This document shows positions 8,586 to 15,527 of a DNA stretch of 20,000 nucleotides, piece after piece (the first letter of the stretch is position 1; the number at the start of each line of letters is the position of its first letter). This stretch comes from Prorocentrum cordatum (lineage: Eukaryota > Sar > Dinophyceae > Prorocentrales > Prorocentraceae). Location of the stretch: NCBI GenBank assembly GCA_963575745.1, contig CAUYUJ010014607.1, positions 135,001 to 155,000 on the forward strand, written 5' to 3'. The position numbers and the translations under genes are program-made. The notes beneath the pieces were generated by a model that was given only the letters and a program-made list of their open reading frames with translations, ran no database searches and had not been told where the DNA came from.

Positions 8586-8740
8586 GCGCAGAGGGGGGTG
8601 GGGGGAGGGGGTAGGGCTTCTTAGAAGCACCCCTGCTTCTTAGAAGGCGCGGGCCTTATCTAGAGATGTAAGGCCGGCGCCTTCTAAGAAGCAGCTTCCT
8701 TCTAAGAAGCCCTCCCCCCTCTCTCCACCCCATTGTGCGC
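8586..8740. mobile_element. Foldback element 3 with TTCTTAGAA modules
   Basis: The inner arms 8614-8658 and 8669-8712 pair as GGGCTTCTTAGAAG, then TGCTTCTTAGAAGGCGC, then GGCCTTA, around the loop TCTAGAGATG. Pairing continues less perfectly through a G-rich left flank and C-rich right flank to GCGCA (8586) and TGCGC (8740), giving ~72-bp arms. Total length (~155 bp) is almost the same as the element at 5746-5899, but the sequences differ. I found no clear target duplication. The left flank also contains G6-T-G6-A-G5-TA-G3. Confidence 0.65.
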
Positions 8741-8784
8741 GCTGCCAAAGAGGGGGCGTGCCTTCTCAGACGGCTCAGATCATG

Positions 8785-8947
8785 ATCGAAGACACCTACG
8801 GCGAATCACCGCCGCCCCCTGCTTCTTGGAATCGCCCATGTGGCCGAGCGTTGTAGCAAGAGCTCTGCCAAGCTATCGGACCGTGTGTTCCCCCAGCCGT
8901 TGTGGAACCCCTTAGGGAAACATTTGGGGGAGGATGGCGGAGAAGAT
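8785..8947. repeat. Duplicated module, copy 1 (ATCGAAGACACCTACGG)
   Basis: It starts ATCGAAGACACCTACGGCGA and includes CCAAGCTATCGG. It aligns along its length with 9724-9891, 939 bp downstream. Both copies are open on the plus strand (RRHLRRITAAPC here) and on the minus strand (ending GGGGDSP then stop). One strand may once have been coding, but the substitutions do not show which. An (AGG)n tract follows in both copies. Confidence 0.65.
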
Positions 8948-9008
8948 CAGGAGGAGAGGGAGGAGGAGGAAGAGGAGGAGGAGGAGGAGAAGGAGGAGGA
9001 GGAGGGGG
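8948..9008. repeat. (AGG)n microsatellite, copy 1
   Basis: An interrupted run of AGG with a few GAA units. It sits at the same place in the duplicated unit as the run at 9892-9919, so expansion happened within an already duplicated framework. Confidence 0.9.
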
Positions 9009-9560
9009 CATCTTGGGAGCCTTTGGTGGCACTCGGGGCCTCCTGGGAACTTCCTGGGAGCATCCTGGAGGCATCTTTGGGGCCTCCTTGGGCCTATTGA
9101 GGGCCTTTGGGGGCTTCTCGGGAGCCTTTTTGCCCGTCTTGATGGCCTCCTGGCCTGTCGGAAGCCGTCTTGGGGGCCTCTTTGGGTTGATTTGGGGCCT
9201 CTTGGGGTGCTCCAGGACCATCTCGCAGGCTTCTTGGGCGATCTCGCGGCGGTCTTTGGGGGCTCTGGGGCCGTCGGGAGGCCGAAAAGAAGCACATGCC
9301 AAAATATGATATTGGCCCCTTCGGGCACTTCTGGAGGACCTCTGGGAGATCTTCTGGGCCGTCCGTCTTGGAGGCCTCTTGGACCGTCTCGGAGGCCTCT
9401 TGGAGGCCTGTGGGGCCGTCTTGGGCCGTATTGGAGGCTTCTGGGGCGAATTTGGAGGCATTGAGGGCCTCTCTTGTGCCGTCTTGGGGGCCGTCTTGGA
9501 CCATCTTGGGCGAATTCGGAGGCCATCTTGGCCGTCTTGGAGGCCATCTTGGGCGTCCTA
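9005..9560. repeat. TCTTGG-orientation array within tandem unit 1
   Basis: CTTGG words around 9360-9440 are spaced 11, 10, 11, 21, 10 and 11 bp apart, averaging 10.5. Core 1 copy b lies at 9268-9330 (GGGAGGCCGAAAAGAAGCAC). The plus strand is open in several overlapping frames with Gly/Leu/Trp composition, and the minus strand is open with Pro/Arg composition. I read this as repeat. Confidence 0.8.
9268..9330 (+). repeat. Conserved core 1, copy b
   Basis: CCGTCGGGAGGCCGAAAAGA, then AGCACATGCCAAAATATGAT. It is the most diverged of the plus-strand copies but falls at the same place in the tandem unit as copy c, about 950 bp away. Confidence 0.55.
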
Positions 9561-9723
9561 GGTGATTTGTTGCAGACGTTGTGCTCGTTTCCGGTCCCTT
9601 CCGGGTGGCCAGCGGGACGGGCCGAAGCCCCAGGGGAGAGTTCTCATGGAAAAAGAACCAAGACCAAACCAGTAAGATCTAGCACGCTGGGCAGCCTTGT
9701 GGCGAGACCACAGGGGGCGGCGT
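9561..9723. other. Junction between the two tandem units
   Basis: Non-repetitive sequence leading to ACCACAGGGGGCGGCGT. It resembles loosely the AGAGGGGGCGTG lead-in before copy 1 at about 8750. No gene is supported. Confidence 0.4.
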
Positions 9724-9891
9724 ATCGAAGACGCCTACGGCGAATCGCCGCCGCCCCCTGTCCTTTTGGAAGCGCCTGTGTGGCCAACAGTTGGGCTATA
9801 GCTTGGCCAAGCTATCGGGCCAGTTGTTCCCCGAGTCGGTTTGGAAAGTCTTCGGGGAACGCGTGGGAGAGCAAGCAGCAGACAGGAGGAG
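9724..9891. repeat. Duplicated module, copy 2 (ATCGAAGACGCCTACGG)
   Basis: This is a diverged copy of 8785-8947, with plus reading RRRLRRIAAAPC and minus reading ending GGGGDSP then stop. The shared stop at the same place on the minus strand and the shared CSPSR motif on the plus strand show that both readings derive from the ancestor. They do not show that either is used. Confidence 0.65.
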
Positions 9892-9919
9892 GAGGAGGAG
9901 GAGGAGGAGGAGGAGGAGG
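9892..9919. repeat. (AGG)n microsatellite, copy 2
   Basis: About nine pure AGG units, cleaner and shorter than copy 1. Confidence 0.9.
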
Positions 9920-10223
9920 GCTCTTGGGAGCCTCTTGGTGCACTCTTGGGGCTTCCTGGGAGTTTCCCAGGGGCCTCTTGGAAGCCTCTAGAGTGCCTCC
10001 CTGGGCCTACTGGGGGCATTTCGGGACTTCTTGGGGCCTTCTTTGGCCGTCTTAGGGTGTTCCTGACCAGTCTGACGCCGTCGGAGCCCATCTAAGGGGC
10101 CTCTCTGAACCGAATTCGGGCCCTATTGGGGCGCTTCAGAGCCGTCTTGGAGACCATCTTGGGCGTCTTGGAGGCCGCTTGGCCCGTCTTTGGGCGACTT
10201 TGGGGGCCTCTTCGGCCGTCTTG

Positions 10224-10312
10224 GGGCGTTGGAAGGCCGAACAGGCGCAAATGCAAGAATCCTTCAAAAACGTAAAGCGTATCAATGAGTTTGGCTTCCT
10301 CGGGTCCTCCGA
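10224..10312 (+). repeat. Conserved core 1, copy c
   Basis: GCGTTGGAAGGCCGAACAGG, then CGCAAATGCAAGAATCCTTC, then AAAAACGTAAAGC, ending in GTTTGGCTTCCTCGGGTCCTC. The tail also matches copy d (GTTTGCCTCTTGGGGTCCTC), so the homologous stretch is at least 85 bp. Confidence 0.7.
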
Positions 10313-10639
10313 GAAACCTCTTGGAAGCCTCTTGGGCCGTCTTCGACGCTTCTCAGAGGCTTCTTGGACCGTCTTGGACCGTCTTGTAGGCTTCTTGGGC
10401 GGACTTCGAAGCATCTTGGGCCTTCTTGGGGCGCCTTGGAGGCCATCTTGGGCTCTCTTGGGCCGTCTTGGAGGGCATCTTAGGCCATCTTGGGCGAACT
10501 TGGAGGCCTCTTGGGGCTGTCTCGAAGGCTTCTTGGGCCGTCAGGAGGTCACCTTGGAGGCCTTTGGAGCCATCTTGGCGTGATATTACAGGCCTCTTGG
10601 GCCGCCTTGGGATGGTCTTGGGGTCCTTTTGGGTCATCT

Positions 10640-10722
10640 TGGAGCGTCGGAAAGCCGAACAGGCGAGAACACCGAAATCTTTCAAACAGGAAAATCATTG
10701 ATGTTTGCCTCTTGGGGTCCTC
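10640..10722 (+). repeat. Conserved core 1, copy d
   Basis: GCGTCGGAAAGCCGAACAGG, then CGAGAACACCGAAATCTTTC, then AAACAGGAAAATCATTGATG. It is a good reference copy, because it shares words with both the plus-strand (c) and minus-strand (e) copies. Confidence 0.7.
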
Positions 10723-10860
10723 TTGAGAGGCCTCCTTGAGGCCTCTTGGGCCATCTTGAGGCCATCTTGGGCTTCTTGGAGCGATCTTGGGGCGACTTGG
10801 AGCCCTCTTTGACCATTTTGGGGGCCTCTTGGAGCCATCTGGGCTGGTATTGGGGCCCGT

Positions 10861-11044
10861 CTTGGCGGGGTAGGCCTACACGAGCGGTTCCGGCGGACCC
10901 TGGGCCGGCCCGGGGGACCCTGGGCCAGCCCAGGAAACAGCCGGTCCAGGCCCTTGAAGAATTACAATTCTGGCTGCAGTAGCAGCACAGCCCTCTCAGT
11001 GCTGCATGAGCCTTGGGGCACTCCACTTCGTGCCAGGGGCACGG
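10861..11044. other. Spacer with small GC palindromes
   Basis: GGACCCTGGGCC occurs twice in a row near 10899-10927, the second time within the perfect stem CCTGGGC-CA-GCCCAGG. The arrays stop here. No gene is supported. Confidence 0.45.
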
Positions 11045-11160
11045 TGGCGGATTTATCGTCACTATTCTCATTCTCATCATTGTCACGATCGTCATCGTTG
11101 TCGTTCTTGTTGTCGTCACCGTCGTCGCCATCGTGTCGCCATGACTGCTCTTGCCATCCT
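11045..11160. repeat. Degenerate GTC/ATC trinucleotide tract
   Basis: A cryptically simple run of GTC, ATC, TTC and GTT triplets on the plus strand. The minus strand reads it as Thr/Met runs. It is a decayed microsatellite. Confidence 0.7.
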
Positions 11161-11412
11161 CCCCGTCACTGTTGCCCTCCCTGCCCCCCTCGCACCTCCC
11201 CCCGCGGCGCGCCGCCGAAGGTCGCCGGGGTGGTACAGTCGGGGCCCTGAAGAAGGAACCCTTTTCGTTGGGGAGGGGCTCCGCGTTCCTCAAGTGTTTC
11301 GCAGCTTGCCTCAGGCTTTCCTTTGGTCTTCGATCGGATATCGAAGTTTAACTTATGGAAAAAAGGGGCCTCGCTCCTTATTTTGGGTTCCTTAGGTCAA
11401 GGCCCCGACTGT
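11161..11412. other. Unassigned spacer
   Basis: Pyrimidine-rich at first, then unique sequence up to the abrupt start of the duplicated gene fragment at 11413. No gene is supported. Confidence 0.4.
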
Positions 11413-11652
11413 AATTGCTTGTGTTTCTGTCCGCCGATGAGTCTAATTGCGGACACCCACCCACACACACACGGGACCTCCATCGTGTTGTGGCAAGAAG
11501 GAAACGCAAGCTCTGCACATTGGAGGAGAAGCTGGCGGATGAGCAGGAGGAAGAGGAAGGGACATTGAGGAAGGAGGAGGAGGAGGAATGGCAGCAGCAG
11601 GAGCAGAGGGAACGGGAGAAGCAGGAGGACCAGGCGAAGGCGAGCGAGGGGA
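11413..11652 (+). pseudogene. Charged coiled-coil gene fragment, copy B (frame intact)
   Basis: The reading from about 11496 is RRKRKLCTLEEKLADEQEEE, then a Lys/Glu helix, EEEEWQQQEQREREKQEDQ and AKASEG. Nearly every residue is charged or Gln, as in long coiled coils. The frame is continuous through the segment, unlike copy A at 7042-7284. The matching segment begins AATTGCTTGTGT and ends GAGGGGA in both copies, and nothing outside is shared. TGTTGTGGCAAG before the helix could be a splice acceptor after the (CA)n tract. Beyond 11652 the frame continues into Ala/Pro/Arg and then the (CT)n tract, which is unlikely to be genuine. No protein family is recognised; it could be one exon of a live gene or a transposed fragment. 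Confidence 0.5.
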
Positions 11653-11815
11653 GCGCAGCGCCCGCCGGCCCACGCGAACCCGCGGGCGCCAGCCGCCCCC
11701 CCTCCCCGGCCGCCTCGCGAGGCCGCCGCGGAGGCCTCGTCGGACAAGGAGGCCCACCCCGCCGCCCCCTCCGCTCCGCGCCGCCTCGGAGCGCGCGCGC
11801 CCCACGCCCTGGCAG
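11653..11815. other. GC-rich spacer
   Basis: Very GC-rich (CCGCCC, GCGCGCGC) with no repeat unit. Its Pro/Arg/Ala reading continues from the helix but also exists in other frames. Confidence 0.4.
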
Positions 11816-11934
11816 CTCTCCCTCTCCCTCTCTCTGTCTCTCTCTGTCTCTCTCCCTCTCCCTCTCTCTCTCTCTTTCTCCTTCTCTCGCACCATCACTC
11901 TCTCGCTCTTTCTGTCTCTCTCTCTCTCTCTCTC

Positions 11935-11976
<42 letters not shown>

Positions 11977-11980
11977 GCTC
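11816..11980. repeat. (CT)n microsatellite with a (TGTC)n patch
   Basis: Almost pure CT with CCCT and TTTCT interruptions and five TGTC units near 11938-11956. Open frames give Ser/Leu or Arg/Glu runs only. Confidence 0.95.
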
Positions 11981-12079
11981 GATATGTATGTATGTAAACA
12001 TATATACATATAACGGCGCACCGGGTCCGGGGGCCCGGGGCCGGGACCCCGACCACAAATGTGGCCTCCGGGGGGCCCG
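11981..12079. repeat. ATGT/ATAC tract and GC palindrome
   Basis: TATGTATGTATGTAAACATA then ATACATATA at 11984-12012, followed by a palindromic GC block at about 12025-12053 with GGTCC and GGACC ends around GGGGGCCCGGGG. Confidence 0.6.
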
Positions 12080-13390
12080 GAGGCTCGTCGGACCGCCGGA
12101 CGCCGTCCAAGATCGTTCGCAGGCGGCTTCGAAACGCGCTCCGATGGCTCCAGATGCCTTCCAAGACGCCTGTCATGACACCAAGAAGGTCCCAGAAGCC
12201 TCCAAGACGCTCCGAGAGACAGCCCAAGAGAGGCCCAAGAAGCAAAAATCGTGTCATTCCCATGGGAAAACGTATATTTTTCGCATGTTCGCCTCTTGGG
12301 TTTTCACCGCGTCCAAGACGGCCCAAGAGGCGCCCAAGACGGTCTACGAGGCCTCCGGGAGCGCTCCAAGGCTGCGCACGAGTGTCCCAGGACGGCCCCA
12401 AGACGGCCGAAGAGAGCCCCAAGACGAGTTCGAGAGGGGTCCCAGACGGAGAAAGCCAACCTCGAATTCCGAGCTTCCGGCCCAAGAGGCTCCAGGCGGC
12501 GCCAAAATGCCGCCAAGAGGCGCCAAAAGGCTCCCAAAAGCACCCCAAGACGTTCGGAGAAGCACCCCAAGAGAGATCCAAGAAACAAAAATCGTGCCAT
12601 TCCCATGGGAAAACGTATATTTTTCGCATGTTCGCATCTTGGGCTTTCACCGCGTCCAAGACGGCCCAAGAGGCCTCCAAGACGGCCTAGGAGGCCTCCG
12701 GGAGCGCTCCAAGGCTGCGCACGAGTGGCTCAGGACGGCCCCAAGACGGCCCAAGAGAACCCCAAGACGACTTCGAGAGGGGTCCCAGAAGGAGAAAGCC
12801 ACTCTCGAATTCCGAGCTTCCGGCCCAACATATCCCAGGAGGCGCCAAAACGCCGCCCAGAGGCGCCAAAAGGCTTCCAAAATCAGCCCAAGACGTTCCG
12901 AGAGGCACCCCAAGAGAGGTCCAAGAAACAAAAATCGTGCATTCCTATGGGAAAACGTATATTTTTCGCATGTTCGCATCTTGGGCTTTCACCGCGTCCA
13001 AGACGGCCCAAGAGGCCTCCAAGACCGCCCCAAGACGGCCCAAGAAGCTTCCAAGAGGGCCCCAGGACAGCCCAAGAGGGCCCCAAGACGGCCCAAGAGG
13101 CGCCCAAGATGGCCCAAGAGGGCCCCAAGACGGGCCCAAGAGGGGGCCCAGAGGGGGACCACGAACCGCAAGCTCGAGCCTTCCGCCCCAAGAGGCCGCC
13201 AGGAGGCCCCAAGGAGGCCCCTCAAGAGGCCCCAGGAGACCCCCAAGAGGCCCAAAGGAGGCCCCGAGAAGCCCCAAATCGGCCCCCAAAATGCTTCGAA
13301 CCTGCTTCCAGGAGGCCCCCGACAGGTTCAGAGGCTCCCGAGAAGCTACGTCAAACTCCCAGCGAGCGGCCGGACGAGGCCCCCCACAAA
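12080..13390. repeat. CCAAGA-orientation array with 343-bp tandem repeat
   Basis: The array returns to CCAAGA on the plus strand. AACGTATATTTTTCGCATGT appears three times, with the words just before it starting at 12243, 12586 and 12929, both steps being 343 bp. A partial copy precedes the first, and the third diverges after ~13030. Between 13084 and 13137 the CAAGA words are spaced 10, 11, 10, 11 and 11 bp. Overlapping plus frames of 414 and 695 codons cross the region. The unit shifts frame between copies 1 and 2, so the translations are not conserved as protein. In one frame the 13040-13140 part gives a 7-residue repeat (GPKTAQE). Confidence 0.85.
12243..13003 (-). repeat. Conserved core 1, copies h1, h2 and h3
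   Basis: The three copies lie at about 12243-12318, 12586-12660 and 12929-13003. On the minus strand each reads GACGCGGTGAAAGCCCAAGA (or a near variant), then TGCGAACATGCGAAAAATAT, then ACGTTTTCCCATGGGAATG (CCATAGGAATG in h3). The order GCGGTGAAAGCC, GCGAACATGCGAAAA matches GCGTTGGAAGGCC, GCGCAAATGCAAGAA in copy c. The palindrome CCCATGGG is present in h1 and h2. h3 lacks one base near 12939 relative to h2. Confidence 0.65.
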
Positions 13391-13490
13391 ATCACAAGAG
13401 GGTTCCAGTATTTGTATCCTTCAGCGCTCTCTGGCCTTCTTCCCCCTGCCCCCTTCCCTGCGACTTTCGTTGACTCAAGCTCGCCTCCTA
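13391..13490. other. Unassigned spacer
   Basis: Unique sequence between the array and the GC hairpin. GTTGACTCAAGCTCGCC near 13470 resembles the approach to the first hairpin copy (GTTGAGGCCTGGAGCC near 2814), suggesting that the shared element is slightly longer than the hairpin. Confidence 0.4.
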
Positions 13491-13531
13491 GCTAGAACCT
13501 AAGCGCGCGCGAAGCGCGCGCGTGGTTCTAG
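13491..13531. repeat. GC hairpin motif, copy 2, with full outer stem
   Basis: CTAGAACC (13492-13499), TAA, GCGCGCGC, GAA, GCGCGCGC, GT, GGTTCTAG (13524-13531). This is a two-part stem with 8-bp outer and ~8-bp inner arms. Copy 1 at 2831 has the left outer arm but not the right. A long microsatellite follows in both. Confidence 0.8.
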
Positions 13532-13544
13532 TATACATAGATCC

Positions 13545-13950
13545 GTCTCTCTCTCTCTCTCTTGCTCCTTCTCTCGCTCTGTCAATTTCTCTCTGTATCT
13601 CTCTCTCTCTCTCTCTGTCCGTCTCTCTCTCTCTCGTTCTCTTTCTGTGTGTCTCTCTCTCTTCCCTTCGTTCTCTCGCACTAACACTTTTTCTCGCTCT
13701 GTCTCTGTCTCTCGTTGTCTCTCTCTTTCTCTCTCTCGCTCTCTCTCTCTCTCTCTCCGTCTCTCTCTCTCTCTCCGTCTCTCTCTCTCTCTCTCTCACT
13801 CTCTCCGATGTCTCTCTCTCTCTCTCTCTCTCTACATCTCTCTCTCTCTCTCTCTCGCCCTACCTCTCTCGCCCTCTCTTCCTCTCTTTTTGTTTTTTGT
13901 TGCTCTCTCTCTCTCTCTGGATAGATAGATAGATAGAGAAAGAGAGAGAC
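13545..13950. repeat. Long (CT)n tract switching to (GATA)n and (GA)n
   Basis: About 370 bp of CT with occasional CG and TG interruptions. It is followed by GATAGATAGATAGATAGA (13919-13936) and then GA repeats. The CT and GA sides are complementary, so the end can fold back on itself. It would also support triplex (H-DNA) formation. Confidence 0.95.
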
Positions 13951-14123
13951 ATACTACAACACAAAGGAGAAAGAGAGAGGGCGGGAGGGAGGGAGAGAGC
14001 GCGCCGGCGGCGGCGCGCCGTGCTCCGGGTCTCCTCGCTCGGGCGCGCTGTCGGATGTGGCCCGTGCCCAGAGCCCGGATCTCCGACGGCCTGACGCTTC
14101 CAGTGCACGGCGATGTTCCTCAG
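13951..14123. other. Spacer with GCGCGCCG palindrome
   Basis: GCGCGCCG-GCGG-CGGCGCGC lies at about 14000-14019. GGCGATGTTCCTC at 14109 is the first of three occurrences of this word (others near 14411 and 14490). No gene is supported. Confidence 0.45.
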
Positions 14124-14215
14124 CTCTCTCTCTCTCCCTCTCTCTCCCTCTCTCTCCCTCTCTCTCCCTCTCTCTTTCTCTCTCTCTCCCTCTCTCTCCC
14201 TCTCTCTCTCTCTCT
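14124..14215. repeat. (CTCTCTCCCT)n minisatellite
   Basis: A CT tract with a regular CCC every ten bases over part of its length. It is a variant of the neighbouring (CT)n tract. Confidence 0.9.
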
Positions 14216-15479
14216 GCAAATCTCGTCCCCAACTAGCAGGTTTGCGGTGTGCGGCGCGGCTTGGCGCGGCGACCCATGATCTTGCGTGTTGAGCGCGATG
14301 CCTGTAACGTTCGTGCTCGCATCGTTGCGGTCGTCGACGCGGTTCTTTGCTGTGGTTCAAGGTCCGCCGTGAAGATTTGCAGCGTGTCAGCGAAAAAAAA
14401 ACAAATGCATGGCGATGTTCCTCGGCTTCGGTCCCCACCATTGCAAGCTGCACAGCCAGATCGCCGACGGCATGGTTTGTCTCAATTTTGGCGATGTTCC
14501 GCGAGTTCGGCCTCCTGGGGCCCGCTTCGGGGCCTCGGGACCACCAAAGATGGATCCGTGGCGCAAAAAGCTGGCCCCGGGGAAGGATTTCGAGGGGGTT
14601 CTGGTTTGAGCTGTCTTAGAAGGCTCCGGGGGGGTCTGGGCAAAAGGTCTGGTCTGGGGGTGGGGGTCTCAAATTGCTCGACTGGGACTGTTGTGACCCC
14701 CCCTTTGCTGTTTCCCGTGGTCCTTTGGGTCCAGAGTCCCACCGAATGTCATCGCACAACGGCCCCGCCAAAGGCGAGGCCACTGCTAGTTGAGTTTTTT
14801 CTGCTCATCCAGCTTCATCGCTCCGGTCTTGAGCAAGCACCGAGCCAGGCGCAAGTCAAAACAAAAACCCGCCCTCGTCTGAAATCTGGAGTGCGCGCGC
14901 AGGATTTGGCATCGCTCGGACGTCTGCACTTGTGCTCGGCGGGGATTATTAAGGAGCATCCTGGAGCATCCTGCGAAAAAAAAACACGCACGAAACCGAC
15001 AAAAGCATAGGGAATGGACGTCCGAGCGATGGCCAGAGGAGCGTCGTTTGGTTCCGAAGGGGTGTGCGCTGCGCGAGCGCTCGCACGGCGAGGCTGGCCT
15101 CGCGGACCAGGAAGGGGGCCGCCTCCGTGCAGGTTGCTCTGGGCGCGGTGGTCACTCGACTGCACGTAAGTCAGGAGGGAAAAAAAACACAGACACAAGA
15201 AATATTCGATTCCCCCGAAAATATGGGAAAATATGGGAAGTGGAGGGAAGACAAAAACCCAGAAGATATAGGAAAATATAGGGAATCCTTTGATTTGTGT
15301 GTATTAATTTGTGTGTCTCAGGGCCCCTTCAGTAAGAGGGACCTCTCGCCGGAGTGACCTTTTGGTGCGGGCACGCTGTGGTCCCCGTATGACTGCTCGC
15401 GATGCGACAGCAGCGGTCTTTGCGCTTGGGTTTGGCCCCCTCGCGCCCCCGAAAAGCTGCGCACCGAAGGTCGCTCTTA
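14216..15479. other. Unassigned unique-sequence region
   Basis: This is the longest stretch without tandem repeats. A 253-codon plus frame (14249-15010) and a 66-codon plus frame (14409-14609, MAMFLGFGPHHCKLHSQIAD...) exist, but neither shows a domain, and a minus frame overlaps. Several A-runs of 8-9 (about 14393, 14976, 15181) are present. 15180-15330 is A-rich then T-rich, with GATTCCC/GGGAATC and AGACACAAG/TTTGTGTGTCT pairs that could form a loose stem. I leave it unassigned. Confidence 0.4.
14910..15031. repeat. 15-bp perfect inverted repeat spanning 122 bp
   Basis: CATCGCTCGGACGTC (14910-14924) and GACGTCCGAGCGATG (15017-15031) are exact reverse complements 92 bp apart. The enclosed part holds GGAGCATCCT twice in a row and an A9 run. 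It could be a small non-autonomous element; no target duplication is visible. Confidence 0.65.
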
Positions 15480-15493
15480 CCCCGTAAGAGCGG

Positions 15494-15523
15494 TTTTTTG
15501 AAGGCAGATCTGCCTTCAAAAAA
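15494..15523. repeat. AGATCT palindrome 1 (30 bp)
   Basis: A perfect palindrome with core GAAGGCAGATCTGCCTTC flanked by T6 and A6. Symmetry is lost at 15493/15524. Confidence 0.95.
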
Positions 15524-15527
15524 TGGT

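Larger units (their letters stand above)
9922..10860. repeat. TCTTGG-orientation array within tandem unit 2
   Basis: It opens GGCTCTTGGGAGCCTCTTGG, which aligns with GGCATCTTGGGAGCCTTTGG at 9008. It continues as 10/11-bp TCTTGG units with two core copies (10224-10312 and 10640-10722). It contains open frames of up to ~190 codons on the plus strand and ~200 on the minus, all repeat-driven. Confidence 0.8.

Noticed and set aside
11415-13502. 695-codon plus-strand open frame, the longest in the window
   Set aside because: It joins the coiled-coil fragment, a GC-rich spacer, a (CT)n tract and the 343-bp repeat. Apart from the first part it is repeat read in an arbitrary frame, with other frames equally open.
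14249-15010. 253-codon plus-strand open frame
   Set aside because: No domain, no conserved copy, a competing minus frame, and two other plus frames open across 14347-14619. GC-rich DNA alone could give it.
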